Assembly: GCA_918026815.1 (NCBI GenBank)
Contig: CAKJVC010000021.1
Location: 1 to 64,000 of the forward strand
Length of the DNA: 64,000 nucleotides
Source of the DNA: Chalara sp. BL73
Lineage: Eukaryota > Ascomycota > Leotiomycetes > Helotiales
Direction: 5' to 3'
Part shown: positions 20,042-31,279 of the stretch, piece after piece
Layout of the letters: every line of letters begins with the position of its first letter
Numbering within the stretch: position 1 is the first letter of the stretch
Made by a program: the position numbers and the translations under genes
Notes under the pieces: model-generated
Databases searched by the model: none
Told to the model about the DNA's origin: nothing
The model's input: only the letters and a program-made list of their open reading frames with translations

Positions 20042-22909
20042 TTATTCCACTGCATTTGCGACCAGCCTCAGTATCGCCTCAATATCTTTGCCTGCATTCA
20101 CAGGGTCTTTCGCAATACTCTGCCACACCTCCCCATGTCTCGGCTCATTTGCGACGCATTTCGATATTACATCTCCTTGCTTTTCCGCCGTTCCATGCTG
20201 CAGTAAGAACTTAAAGTACCAAGCCCATGTGTCTCCAAGATCCGAATCGGCCAGGATTGCCTTCTCGAACCAGTTCTGCGCCTTTTCCAGTTTGCGCTCG
20301 CCCCAGAAAATGCGTGCAACAGTCACTAACAGAATAGGATCGCTATCAACTTTCTTAATAGCTTCAATTGCTCTTGGTTTCCGTTGCGTTCTTGGCTCTA
20401 GATTCCAGATTGACTCTGCGTACAGCAGACCGCTGTGGGGCAGCTCCTGAAGTGCCTTAGCCATCAAGTTCTTCGCTTGAGGAATGTTGTTCGCACGGCG
20501 CTCGATTCGGACGGACTCGGTCCAGAGTTCAGCATTCTTTGGTATAGCTAACCGGGCACGATCAAGTACACTACGAGCTTTGACGACCGCCCCCTGCTTT
20601 TCTTCTAAGCGAGAGAACAGCAGCCAGAGCGGCACAGATTTAGAGCACGCTTTTGTTCCAGTACTGTACGCTTCTCGTGCCTTTAGTGTCTCTTTCTGAG
20701 TTTCGTAAATCTGTCCCTTCATCATCCAGAGTTTGGCGGTTCCAGGGAAAATCTCTAAAGCTTGATTAACAAGATCCAATGCTGCATCAATATTGCCAAG
20801 TTGCCGCTCAAAGGCAACACTCTTCATCCATACGCGATCGGTAGGAGCAGCTTGTCTTGCAGTCTCTAACAGCTCTCTTGCCTTCTGAGACTCTCCGCTC
20901 TCTGCCTCTAACTTCACAGCAGCCAGCCAAATATCTTCATTATCAGGATTCTGCTTGAATGCCCTAGCCAACACACGCCGTGCGTTATCAAGCTCACCCG
21001 CCTGCCATTTCTCTTTGGCCAACATCATCCATAATACCTCGGATTGTGGACATGCCTCAACTGCTTTTTCTAGCAATTGCCATAGAGCGTCTTTGGTTCC
21101 ATGTGTCTTTTCTAAGTCTGCAGCAGCAAGCCACAGCTTTCTACTGTTCACAAATACTCGAAGTGCATATGCGTAGATGGCTCGTGCAGTCTCGTACTTT
21201 CCCCGTCCAATACTTCCTTTCGCATCCTCCATCCAAATCTCTTTCCTATCGTCATCCTCATCCAGACCCCATCCGAGCGTTTCCCGAATGATATTACCAC
21301 ATGTCAAGATAGCATCCTCATCCTCACATTTTTCAGCCTCAGTGATCCATTCCTCTCGCTTTAACATTGCAGATTCCTTCGCAAGAGCTTGAACGGCACG
21401 CTTCATGACATTGACCTTATTGGCATTTCCCATCTGCTCTTGTAGGCGTGCTGCTGCGATCCAAATCTCATGTGACGTAGGAATAGCTTTGCGAGCTTTA
21501 TTGAGTACCTTTTGTGCATTTTCGGAAGTTTCAAGGCGTGCGAGTGCCAACCATAATTCTACAGCCAGGGGAATTATCTCGGTGGCTTTGGCAAGGAGTA
21601 GCTTAGCATCGTCTACTTCCTCCTCGAGATTGACGGCTTCTTTCCAGAGCGTGACTGACTGAGGGACAAAGTCAAGGGCCTTTCTCAAGACCCTTTTCTT
21701 TGCACTAGGCTCAGACTCAAGCTTCATTGCTTCGATCCAAAGATTGACGGACCTGTCATTAACCTTGATTCCATTCGCTGCGATGATCTTCGCATTGTGA
21801 TTATCGTTCAGACGAATATTTTCCAGCCAAACATCCTCACTTTTCGGGCAAAACTCGCATCCTCGAGCGATCAAATGTCTAGCAGCGACTGTCTTTCCCG
21901 CTAATTCCTCTAATCGTGCAGCTGCAATCCAAGCTGGCCCATGTTTGGGATTGGTCTTGATAACAGATTCTAACAGTACGCGCACTCGGTTAATATCACC
22001 CACTTGCGCTTCCCCTCCATTAATTTGCGATTTGGCAAGGCTCGTTAGATATCCTTTAGGGTCGATATTTGTGGCGCTTCCTGCAACAGAGTCGTTTCCT
22101 CCAGCTTGGGACGCTTGATCAAGCCTTACTTGCAGGACTTTGTCTCTGGCTTTTCCGATACTCTCGAAATCAGTGATCGTTCCATCGGCCGCGCTATCAT
22201 CTGCCACCGTTGTTCCTAACTCGGCAGCAGCCTGGGCACCCGCAATAACACTATCTGGGACGGCATAGAATCTCTGCTTCAGTGCTTGTCTAGCTCTTCT
22301 GTTTTTGCCAGTCAAATCGCCGACTTCCGGGAGGTTTGCCCAGTCCTCGTCACTGACAGTGCTCAATGCGCGCTTTAAATCTGCAAAAGTTTGTTGGACC
22401 TTCGGATTGTTTCGTTCGTATTCTTCTCGTTCGGCTTGTTCTCGTGCTTCCCTGTAGGTAGTAGAGTCGGTAATCTGTTCATCTAACTGCATACGATAAA
22501 CCAATTGCACCAAAGGCATACATTGGGAGAAAGCAAATGGGCAGACAAACCTTCTTGCTTTTCGCCGCCTATCCATCTTCTCATCTACCTCCTGATATAT
22601 TCTGTCTGCCTCATCATCGTCTTTGTCGTATGCGCCTCCGGCAAAGAGGCCAACCTCATTTTCAGGATCCTGGAACCGGTCATCGTCGTCATCTTCCTCT
22701 TTCTTATCGGGAGCACCATAAGCAGTAGGTGCTGCAGCTCCTAGTTGCGCAGCGCGCTTCGCAAGAGCTTCTTTGATCTGATCTTCACTTGGACCTTCTC
22801 GCGCGGGACCTAAATCTGATCTGGTAGTGAACCCAGTTGCACCACGACCAAGACCTGCCACGTAATTCTCCGGTGCAACCTGATTCAAGAAATCTCGTCG
22901 ACCAGACAT
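20042..22909 (-). CDS. PRP6: Pre-mRNA splicing factor PRP6/prp1 (U4/U6.U5 tri-snRNP, HAT repeats)
   Basis: This is a core spliceosomal protein that bridges U5 and U4/U6 in the tri-snRNP. The N terminus holds the PRP1_N domain (NFLNQVAPENYVAGLGRGAT, then DDDDRFQDPENEVGLFAGG). Tandem half-a-TPR repeats follow to the end (patterns such as LWIEAMKLE, LWLALARLE, IWIAAARLQ, LWLLFSRLE). A 99-nt intron, 22550-22452 (GTTTGT..TACAG), is stop-free and a multiple of three. Removing it joins RRKARR to EAREQAEREEYERNN, the normal family sequence, and leaves 922 aa. The exons are therefore 22909-22551 and 22451-20042. It is an intact core gene. Confidence 0.96.
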   Translation of the reverse strand: MSGRRDFLNQVAPENYVAGLGRGATGFTTRSDLGPAREGPSEDQIKEALAKRAAQLGAAAPTAYGAPDKKEEDDDDDRFQDPENEVGLFAGGAYDKDDDEADRIYQEVDEKMDRRRKARRFVCPFAFSQCMPLVQLVYRMQLDEQITDSTTYREAREQAEREEYERNNPKVQQTFADLKRALSTVSDEDWANLPEVGDLTGKNRRARQALKQRFYAVPDSVIAGAQAAAELGTTVADDSAADGTITDFESIGKARDKVLQVRLDQASQAGGNDSVAGSATNIDPKGYLTSLAKSQINGGEAQVGDINRVRVLLESVIKTNPKHGPAWIAAARLEELAGKTVAARHLIARGCEFCPKSEDVWLENIRLNDNHNAKIIAANGIKVNDRSVNLWIEAMKLESEPSAKKRVLRKALDFVPQSVTLWKEAVNLEEEVDDAKLLLAKATEIIPLAVELWLALARLETSENAQKVLNKARKAIPTSHEIWIAAARLQEQMGNANKVNVMKRAVQALAKESAMLKREEWITEAEKCEDEDAILTCGNIIRETLGWGLDEDDDRKEIWMEDAKGSIGRGKYETARAIYAYALRVFVNSRKLWLAAADLEKTHGTKDALWQLLEKAVEACPQSEVLWMMLAKEKWQAGELDNARRVLARAFKQNPDNEDIWLAAVKLEAESGESQKARELLETARQAAPTDRVWMKSVAFERQLGNIDAALDLVNQALEIFPGTAKLWMMKGQIYETQKETLKAREAYSTGTKACSKSVPLWLLFSRLEEKQGAVVKARSVLDRARLAIPKNAELWTESVRIERRANNIPQAKNLMAKALQELPHSGLLYAESIWNLEPRTQRKPRAIEAIKKVDSDPILLVTVARIFWGERKLEKAQNWFEKAILADSDLGDTWAWYFKFLLQHGTAEKQGDVISKCVANEPRHGEVWQSIAKDPVNAGKDIEAILRLVANAVE

Positions 22910-23973
22910 CTTGATTTTGCTGTAAAGAAAGCGAGGGTTGAGTGATGTGAAAGGGAAAGAAGAATGTGGTTTATGTTCAGCCTCGCGATAAATTTAAGCT
23001 TGGGTCCCTTGTTAGGTGAGGTCTTGGCTCAGCCAAGTTTTTCCTTTTCGAGGAAAATGACAACCACCATCTGGTTTTGCTTCATGACAACAACCACAAT
23101 CCACCTCGCCACCTCTCTAGAGAAAAGGCCGTTACATTCATCTAAGGATTTCGTTGCGAACAGATATATACTTTAGAAAATCACTGTTCGTTTCGTGGGC
23201 ATGTCTTATGCCTCCTATCACTCTATGTTTAACTGCATCAGAATATAGCAGTCTCTAATCGACTTTCGAATCTCCATCAACTGTTTTCATTCCCGTCATT
23301 CGGCACGAGCAACTGATAGTCTATTAGTTTATAAATTATGCATATCTATTCAAACGCTATAAAGACTGAGCCGGATACAGTTATGTGCCCGGCTGTTTGC
23401 CGTTCTATCAACTCTTCGCAGGACTACAAGGCCTAGACCGCTAACAGAGCTTGAGTAATTTGTGGATATTGTTGAACAGGCTAGGTCTAAGGATCATACC
23501 TAGTCTATTGTAGGCACCGGTAGGCACCTGTAGGCAACAGTAGGTATCAGTGTGATGACATGTGAGTATCGTACCTCTATAAGTAGAGGGATTATCTCCT
23601 GTAGTTTAGGTTCTACAACCTTTGCCCTATACTCTCTGAAGGCCACGTGACTTTCTCTATTTGGAACAGATATTCTAATCTTTTCGTGTTTTTGTTTCGA
23701 CAGCGGTGCTTGTATACATATGTATTGGTCGATGTTACTATCTAAGACAGATGACAATGTTTGGAAGCTTATGAAACATTATCCATTGTTTTCCTAATTG
23801 TTTCAGATACTAAGAATAAGCACGTTGAATACCATATTCATCATCTCCATTATCTACATATATTTTGTGGACCAATGCTAACATGAGATTATCAAATCCG
23901 GCTGATAAATCATACAAATCTTCTCATCATCGTATCATCTTTGTCGTCAACTATGTTACGGGTGTGACCTCCT
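22910..23973. other. intergenic with a short imperfect tandem repeat
   Basis: At about 23511-23550 a roughly 10-bp unit (gtaggcacc-like) is repeated four times with changes. An 85-codon minus-strand frame (23500-23757) covers it but has no recognisable motif. Confidence 0.45.
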
Positions 23974-24431
23974 TTATTTAAATCCATATTGCTGCTGCCC
24001 ATAATACCCAGCATTTTCGTTGCCATAAGTTGGTGGTGGAGGTCCAGGTGGTGCAGCGTATTGCTGGTTATAACCCGTATTGTTGCCATACTGATATTGA
24101 GGATTGTTGTTGCCATATCCAGGTTGACTAGCCATGGGTGTAGCGATCATATTGTTTCTTGCGCGACGCATACGACGCTGGCGCACGCAGCTTGGATACA
24201 TTAGTTTTGCCAATATTGTTTATAGGAATTGAGGACATACAGGATGAGGAATATCAGAATAAGAAAGATGAGGATGAGTACTCCAGCCAGGATCCATCGA
24301 CCATAGCGGTTCCATGCGGAAGTACAGTATCTACGATTATACCGGCATGTTCTGTCGCTTAATTAGCTTCTATATCTCTTTACCAGCAAATACGCATACC
24401 TGGAATTGTAGTATTGACGTGCGACGACCAT
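23974..24431 (-). CDS. RCR-type single-pass membrane protein (chitin deposition / Congo red resistance family)
   Basis: Three exons, 24431-24400, 24351-24241 and 24190-23974, with 48- and 50-nt introns in phase, give 119 aa. The protein reads MVVARQYYNSR, then CRYNRRYCTSAWNRYGRW, a single membrane helix (ILAGVLILIFLILIFLIL), a basic CVRQRRMRRAR stop-transfer patch and a Pro/Gln/Tyr/Asn-rich cytoplasmic tail ending YYGQQQYGFK. This architecture matches fungal RCR1/RCR2-like proteins, which act at ER, vacuole or plasma membrane on chitin deposition and transporter trafficking. PPTYG-type motifs in the tail could recruit WW-domain ubiquitin ligases (inference). Confidence 0.8.
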
Positions 24432-25940
24432 GTTAACTGCTTCTCCTACTTGACGCGGGAGAATCATGATGCCCGATTCCTTTGATTATCTTTACAGAAA
24501 GGATATGTATTTGCGGAACTTTATGAAAGTAGGAGTTGCGGGGTAAAGGACGCCTCTTATAAAAGTCGTCTTTCCACTGCCGCGTGATAGCACAGCCTTG
24601 TAGCCAAGGCCTGAAGGTGTTGTTCAACGTGACTTCGATGACGCGTAGTCTAACTTTGAGCAAACTTTGTATTTGGAACAACAGGAAAGCTGAAGGATGC
24701 AAAAACTGAAACAGAGCGATACAATTCGGTCTTTGATTACCGGCCACCTCTCTATATATACGTGATTTGGGAGCTCCTTGACATTTTCCGTTTATCGCAA
24801 ATGGCAGACGGTGGATGGCGAGGTTAGGATAAACAATTGGCTGACATCATCGGATGTTCAGACGCTTTGAGCACGAACCCACAATGTTCGATGATCACCA
24901 TAGCCGAGCCGGCAGTCGGCACGTGTCCAAGGACATCGGCACCTAAGGCATACACGCTTAAGGAGAATGTCAGCGTCCAAAGGACTTGTAGAAGAATTAT
25001 TATAATTAACAACTCAATACCTCGTGTGAGGCTGGGCCCCAAAATAAATGCGGAGATATATCATTAAAGATTATCAACAGTTAATCAATCGCCTCTTCTT
25101 TTGTGCTTCTGTACTATAGCTTCTCGCAACCGATATTCCGTCCAGGAATATCGGGTTCGCCCCTTGAGAATATGTCTCGAGAACTTCCTATGCATACAAC
25201 AAGGGAGATGCCGTTAAAGATTCTAGGTTGGTTACTCAGTGTTTCAGTCCTTATTCCATTCAATTTGAAAGTTCTTGTGAAATATTATCACATCTCTTTC
25301 AGTTTTGTTACGGGCAGCCAAATCATTCTTGGTGGTTATGGATTGCACCTCAAAAGGTCATCATTGATAATGAGAAGAGCAACACATGCATTCTCAGTTT
25401 GAGAGATATTACTAACTATTAATTTCATATGTGACACATTTTGTTTGATGGCACATGTTGTCGATGATCAAGGTTTGGATGTGGAGACTCCACCTATAAT
25501 AATCGGTTCCGAGCAAGCACAACATCTAGAACTTCAGTTCGAGTACGTACTAACCAATAAAAGTTTACCCAGGATGCGCATTTCTAGTCGGTCTACTTTT
25601 CTTTGAGACTTTATGAATGAAAAATTATTTGCCATGCTCGACTGCAAGAACGGTGTCTCTCTCACAGCACCATACTCCATCAATGAAGTCAAGTTTTCAC
25701 GCAATATCTACGCAATTTACCCACTCACTTTGATAGCTGAGCGACGCACACGGAGTAGGATTATTCTAGAGCTGGGCTAAGAACAGGATATCTCCTCAGA
25801 CCTCGCAGGCTCGGGCCATCCTTTCTCTTTATATTAAAAACGTCTATATCAGTACTAGGTAAGAACTATCAGATTCTTAAGAATGCGTGTCCCTAAATAC
25901 TACCAGGTCACCCTGTGTAAAATCTATCTCTGCTAACAAA
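24432..25940. other. intergenic; one weak membrane-protein-like ORF
   Basis: A minus-strand 72-codon frame (24824-25042) encodes a hydrophobic helix (IELLIIIILLQVLWTLTFSL) followed by a short soluble end. It may be an exon of an unrecognised gene but lacks supporting structure. Nothing else is convincing. Confidence 0.35.
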
Positions 25941-26183
25941 ATGCCGATGGGCACGGTATATACAACCACGAGTGGGATGACCATAACCTGTCTTCTGGAA
26001 AACAAGGCGTGGTCGCTGCTCCCATTGGTCACTATCTACGTATTTGTCGCCATATTCTTCTTCCTGCTCGGGGTTATAGTAGCAAATCGGCGATTAGCGG
26101 GCATGTATTGGGATATGAGGCTCAGTGATCAACAAGTGCGAGATAGGATGGCAGAGGTGTTTGCAGCTACAGGCCTCCCTTGA
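25941..26183 (+). CDS. Possible small membrane protein, 80 aa
   Basis: The open frame from ATG 25941 encodes one strong membrane helix (LPLVTIYVFVAIFFFLLGVIVA) followed by a charged end (MYWDMRLSDQQVRDRMAEVF). I do not recognise it. It could be a real small protein, a terminal exon of a larger gene, or chance. An in-frame upstream ATG at 25887 adds an unremarkable 18 residues. Confidence 0.3.
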   Translation: MPMGTVYTTTSGMTITCLLENKAWSLLPLVTIYVFVAIFFFLLGVIVANRRLAGMYWDMRLSDQQVRDRMAEVFAATGLP

Positions 26184-26804
26184 AACAAGGTTGAGGATAT
26201 CGAAAGTTATGTTTGGAATACGATACATCTGCCATATTTCTGGAGTAGGGGTGGTTCTATCACCCTTGGTTGTCAATGCTTCCAACATACACTGGAAATC
26301 CATTTGAATAGCTTCGAGGCGTGCATGTTCCAAAAAGGATAATTGCGATTATGGGCAGTGGTTCAAGCACTCAAAAAGTGCACACTCTGTAGTATTCTTG
26401 CTATAGAGCCTTTAAAGCTACTTATGAATAGTAATTACTTTTAACAAAATAACTTTGAAATTTCTCGTTGATAAGTGTTACATGTGCAAAGAAGTAGCTC
26501 GGCTAATATTACTTGATTCGCCCGTTCGGTTGCACTCTACAGCCTGCCCCATGTCTTGGCATGCAGCGCATGTGTTAGTCAAGTAGTAGACTATCAGTAA
26601 TTATTTGTATCCTGCTTTATAGCCGGCATATCTCACGTCCGACTGCTCCCAGATGCAGGGCTTCAATTCACTTTGAATAGCTTCTTTTGACAAGCAACTC
26701 CCACCGTAGACACGAACATCATCCACCATTGTCGAGCCTTGCTCGGTCGTCAAGCAAAGGGTTAAGCTGCCATCAATAGATTTAAATCTTAGGACTTCTA
26801 AACA
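26184..26804. other. intergenic, promoter side of the sulfotransferase-like gene
   Basis: No coding signal was seen. Confidence 0.5.
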
Positions 26805-27830
26805 ATGGGAGGAGTCCCCTCAGTACCTACCGATCCAACCAGAAAAGTCCAGGTCATCGGCGCTGGCTATTCTCGCACAGGAACAGTGACAATGCAGCTC
26901 GCCTTAGAGAAGCTACTGAACGGCCCTGTCCTTCATGGAGGCACACAAATACTATCACGAGAAGATGGTCCGGTTCAACTTTCCTCATTTCCATTGCTAA
27001 CACGCTCTAGAATATTGCAAGAAATGGGTCCAGGTTTATCGCGCCAAGCGTAGCGGAGACAAGGAAACTCTCTACAAGCTCCTCCGCGAAGTGACAGCGG
27101 GCTTCGTCGCCGTCACCGATATGCCGCCGCTCGACTTCGTGGAAGAACTAATGGAGATATATCCTGATGCCAAAGTCGTGCTCACCACGCGAGATCCAGA
27201 GCGCTGGCTCGAAAGCATCAAGCCTGTGGCCAAGAACTCGAGCTTACCTTGGTTGCCCTATTTCATGTGGCCGATCCCTGGCTGGCGATGGTTTCCGAGC
27301 CTCAGCCTGGAGTTTGGGAGGAGCACACAAATTATTCTTGATGATGGAACAAAAGAGGCCAATCCGAAACCAAGCACTCGTTAGTGTTCTAGTCTGTCTG
27401 TTGGACCTGGCGCAATCTAAGGTATCATAGGTTTGTTGCTGAACTGGAATCGTATGGTACTAGACATGGTTCCCTCTGAAAAGCTACTTACCAGTAAGTG
27501 TCTGGCACTGCTTGTTTGCTTCATTCTCGGTGATCTATGTAGTTGATGCTATCGGCGAACTGCGTCTGCAAAACTCACTGCTCAGGATTACATTCAGGAG
27601 AAGGTGCTAATTTCGGTTGTGTAGTGGATCTAAAGGAGGGATGGGAACCGTTATGCAAATTTCTTGATCTCCCTATTCCAAACGAGCCAATGCCTAGAGC
27701 CAATGATACTGCAGCTGCAGCTCAAGTTGCAGACGATATTACGGCAAGAGTTTTTCAGATTTGGGGAACTGGGCTAGGAATTGCTGCTATTGCGGGTGCA
27801 AGCATTTGGAGATGGTGGCATATCCGCTAA
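26805..27830 (+). CDS. Fungal P-loop sulfotransferase-like protein with C-terminal anchor
   Basis: Four exons, 26805-26967, 27011-27379, 27431-27493 and 27625-27830, join in phase to 266 aa. The N terminus has the nucleotide-binding loop VIGAGYSRTGTVTMQLALEK (5'-PSB type), then VLHGGTQILSRED, FVAVTDMPPLDFVEEL, the 3'-phosphate-type block AKVVLTTRDPERWLESI, LLNWNRMVLDMVPSEKLLTM and KEGWEPLCKFLDLPIP. This is the order seen in the fungal sulfotransferase-like (Sulfotransfer_4) family. A C-terminal hydrophobic segment (GLGIAAIAGASIWRWW) probably anchors it. The substrate is unknown. The last intron (131 nt) is longer than its neighbours and is the least certain boundary. Confidence 0.82.
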
Positions 27831-28241
27831 AGCGTGTAGTAGTTTTGATTATCCGGCCAGAACGCTCCTAGTATTGTAAGAAGCATGATTCTACGACCAT
27901 AAGAGATTCTCGCTCTTGGAAATAAATAAAGAATAGAATTACTCATTGATGCTTTCCTTTATAACACATCATTCTAAGTAAATGTGCAAGTTTAGAAGGC
28001 TCGTTCGTTTATTCTTTGCATTACCTCTTCCGCCGAGTCTAGGATCAGCCACAATTCTGCCACGTTGCCAGGTGCCCAGGCACTTTGGTGCTTATTCGTT
28101 TGGCGCTACTTCAAAGTCTTTAGAAGTCCGCGGTTAATACGTAGGGGAGCGTGGTCGAGGAGTTTGTCAAAAATCGGGCCTCCGCCTTGGCCAATATTTG
28201 TACAGCAGCAACGCACGACGTCTCAATTCCCTATCCGTTAT
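27831..28241. other. intergenic, no gene seen
   Basis: This lies between the sulfotransferase-like gene and the BTB fragment. No coding signal is seen. Confidence 0.5.
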
Positions 28242-28740
28242 CTAACAGCTTCTTGAAGAAAGAGATATAGTCGTGTTCCAGTCCATATTCTCGATTTCCT
28301 CCAAGAAGCATTCATCGAGGAGGTGGCTTATTGCGAAGCTCTGGAAGGGAGGAACCAAAATTCGTTGAGTGAGCAAATAAACACCTGTTACGTTCAAGAA
28401 GTCCTCTTTGGGAAGGTTAGCAGAGGTGCGGTGAGAGGTAATGAATATTACGCGCCTGAGAAGGATGGTAGACCTACTCAAAACCATCAAGCTCAGTAAA
28501 TAGCATATTTTCTGCTACGAAGCAAGGAGCTACGAATATATGATCTTAACCAGAGGACCGAGCGCTTCTAGATCAACATCATCGAGGATTATTTGCTGTG
28601 CCCGACTTTTCTCAAAATCTCCATTGAATGCTGCGGCAAAGGCCGGAGAAATCTGGCAGATATTGGCCTTGTGAACAAGAAAACTATAGTAATGATCCTC
28701 TTGTTTTTACTTCTCTGCTTCCTCCATCATTTTCTGTATC
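28242..28740 (-). pseudogene. BTB/POZ-domain gene fragment
   Basis: The minus strand reads FLVHKANICQISPAFAAAFN, GDFEKSRAQQIILDDVDLEA and LGPLVKIIYS, the classic BTB core, followed after a gap by VYLLTQRILVPPFQSFAISH and LLDECF (the BTB C-terminal helices). The two parts are in one frame but are separated by TAG codons just after IIYS (about 28524 and 28509). Either a short intron lies between them (a GTAGCT donor is at the break) or these are nonsense mutations. No clear start codon or upstream exon was found. In fungi such proteins are usually substrate adaptors for cullin-3 ligases, but many short ones have unknown roles. Confidence 0.6.
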
Positions 28741-29898
28741 AAGAATCAATTGGTTCTTAAGGGCAAGGAACCTGACTATTTAGGTGCTGATAGCCAACTG
28801 ATGGTTGAAGCTGAGCCATAGGGACGAGTTACTTACAATCGCTCAGTATTATAATTAACGGGTCGTATATACATTTCTATGATTGGAATTGTGTCTGTTG
28901 AGAAACAATGATCGTTACTGTGTGTTATGCCGTGTTGTGAATCACTAGGTGTAAGGCAGATAGAGTTGTGCAACAAACCAACTTAAATTGCTACAAAAAC
29001 TAGTATTTACTCTTTTATTACATTTCATTTTTTTAATTTATATTTCTGTACTTTTAGCGATTTTTTACAAGCTCAAACTTAGAGCTTTACTGAGCCATTT
29101 TATTACTCGTTATCATCCCCACACCCGAGGAGCCTAGTGCAGTTAGAATATTCGCCACTCAAGGTAATACTGAAGTTTTACCAAAGTTTACACATGGAGG
29201 CAAAAGGCACGGTGGGGTGTCAATTGAGTCTTCGAGTTGATATAGGCTGTATTTTTATGCAGAGAAAATTCTTGGCTATGTTCAAGTGCCTACTAGGCTA
29301 GACTTTTTAGGTTGCTTATTACAATGTAACTAACTTTTGAATCTAGCCAGAAACTAGCTAGATTGAAGTACTTGACAACGTTAATTAGCAATCTGGAGAC
29401 TAGATTGCTTAAATATTTTACACACTGATGAAATGTGAGCATTGGATATCTTGCATAGATATGGTTTACTATAATTTCACCGCTCGAAAATCAATATTTC
29501 GAACTGTTTCAAGCCCTCAACCTGGCTAGCAATGACACGAACAATTATTGTAAAATGCTGATATAAATAATAATCACCTTTAAAGTCAGATATCTCCATG
29601 AATTAAGAAATTAAGGTTGTGAATCCGCCTGTCTGTCTGTAAGTCTAGGTTGCTCTTAATTATTCGAAAAACAGCTCCTGTGATTCATTGTCATTTCTAA
29701 TTGCGTCTGGAATTTTTTTACATAAAAGACCCGCTCATTTGACTTTTCATTTACAAATCTCACGCTTGCATCTTTTTTCAGAATTCTTACTCTATACACC
29801 ACCCATTCATTGCTGTATATCTCTTCCCTACTATTTTTGGACACCAACCCTATTCTCAAAACTGAGTTTCCCAATATCTGAAGTCTCACATAATTAAT
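28741..29898. other. AT-rich intergenic stretch, no gene seen
   Basis: Base composition shifts to strong AT-richness from about 28850 on. No repeat boundary or coding signal was identified. Confidence 0.5.
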
Positions 29899-30366
29899 AT
29901 GTGCCAATATTGGTTTGTGATGTACAAAGATTGCGGATATTGGGAACAAAAGTTGGATCAGCAAGGAGCACCCGTTATCCAAATCTGTGATAGAATTAAA
30001 AGGCATTGCATTCACAAGATTATTCTTTCTGCAAACTCGCTACCAGCCAATCGCGAAACGTGGATATATAATCATCTCTGGGAAAAGCTAGAAGGACTTT
30101 GCTTTTATTGCCACAAAAATTTTTTAGATGAGGAGATCGGGGGTTCCGGCAGCACGCAAATTACGGAAGCGGGACCCAAGTATCCTGGATATATTGCTGG
30201 TAAACCTTATGATCCATAGGGAAATTACTCTAGTTTGTATAAAGATGAGAAAGTAATCATTTGTGTACATGGCGGATGGGGAATCAAGTCTTCCCGAACA
30301 GCAATACAACGGGATTTTGGCCTTACAAATGACGATTTTAAAAAAATGGTGGTAAGGTGTTACTAG
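29899..30366 (+). pseudogene. Cys-containing small protein of unknown family, interrupted by TAG
   Basis: The frame from ATG 29899 begins MCQYWFVMYKDCGYW, contains QICDRIKRHC and LCFYCHKNFL (possible metal-binding cysteines), and meets TAG at 30217-30219. The same frame then continues with protein-like text (GNYSSLYKDEKVIICVHGGW, then TAIQRDFGLTNDDFKKMVV) to 30364-30366, where a GTAAGG donor could start an intron at 30352. Coding-like sequence on both sides of one TAG suggests a nonsense mutation in a roughly 155-residue protein, or a 106-aa product as it stands. I do not recognise the family. Confidence 0.4.
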
Positions 30367-30553
30367 TTGAAAGCGTAGCTGAGTGTTTTATTTGTTTCTA
30401 CTCAAAATTAACCAGGTTTTTTATTTTAACTGCGCCGTAACTAATATCTACCAAATATAGACAATAACTACAAATTTCGCTCAGAAATGTGTAGACAAAG
30501 ACAAAAACGCAGATAAAAATGAAGCTGGGAGTTTTCAGATATAGTGGTCTAGT

Positions 30554-31279
30554 ATGGATGAAGCAAAAAAAAGTCGGTTTGAGAGAGATTTGGCTACGCA
30601 AGGGATTAGTGAAGGAATAATTCAATTTTGGACAAAAAGAAAACAAGACATTAAAGGGTTTGGCTTTCTCCGCCACTGTCGAAATAATGAAGAGGACGAT
30701 CGACTGCGCCGATATCCAACAGCAAAGTGGTTTTTAGATTACGTCTCCAAAGAAAATAGTAGGATATTACGTCAGAAAGAAGGTAGTATAACTAAAAGCA
30801 ATATTCCACCTTTTGAAGAGTCAAGAAGTAGTTTAGAGCAGATTGGTGTGCTATTTTACGAAGCTTATAATACCGACAATCAAACAGCAAGTAACGCCCA
30901 GCTACTACAAGTTCAAACTCAACAGAAAGCTCCGATACAAACACCGTTTGAACCAAGAAGTATCCTTGGTAAACATGCAGACTTCATTAAAAGTTTTCAC
31001 GAAGAGGACAACCGAGGACCCAGGCGTCTCCCTGGATACTATAGTGGAGGCGTAATGGGTGTGGAACACTCTGGCTACAATGTTATACAAACTTCTCATC
31101 AAGATTTCTTTCCTGCTCAGTTTGAATCCCAAGATACAGCTATATCAGATAATCCTATAGAACACGCGACTTATACATCTCTGTATAACGTTAGTGGTCA
31201 ACAGCAGCAGCAAGGAAGCTATGAATCGACACAAGCTGCAAGTTCAGGTCGTATCCACAATAAGCAGTCTAAGCAGTAG
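30554..31279 (+). CDS. Orphan Gln/Ser-rich protein, 241 aa
   Basis: The frame is complete from ATG 30554 to TAG 31277-31279 in AT-rich DNA. The N-terminal third is charged and helix-like (KKSRFERDLATQGISEGIIQ, then FLRHCRNNEEDDRLRRYP and KWFLDYVSKENSRILRQKEG). The rest is disordered and Gln/Ser-rich, ending in a QQQQQ run and KQSKQ. No signal peptide, membrane helix or known domain is seen. Its length argues for a real gene, as chance ORFs of 241 codons are rare in AT-rich DNA. It lies downstream of the Cys protein on the same strand. Confidence 0.6.
   Translation: MDEAKKSRFERDLATQGISEGIIQFWTKRKQDIKGFGFLRHCRNNEEDDRLRRYPTAKWFLDYVSKENSRILRQKEGSITKSNIPPFEESRSSLEQIGVLFYEAYNTDNQTASNAQLLQVQTQQKAPIQTPFEPRSILGKHADFIKSFHEEDNRGPRRLPGYYSGGVMGVEHSGYNVIQTSHQDFFPAQFESQDTAISDNPIEHATYTSLYNVSGQQQQQGSYESTQAASSGRIHNKQSKQ

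Noticed and set aside
23511..23550. Short direct repeats resembling a CRISPR array
   Set aside because: The units are about 10 bp, contiguous and imperfect, with no spacers, in a eukaryotic genome.
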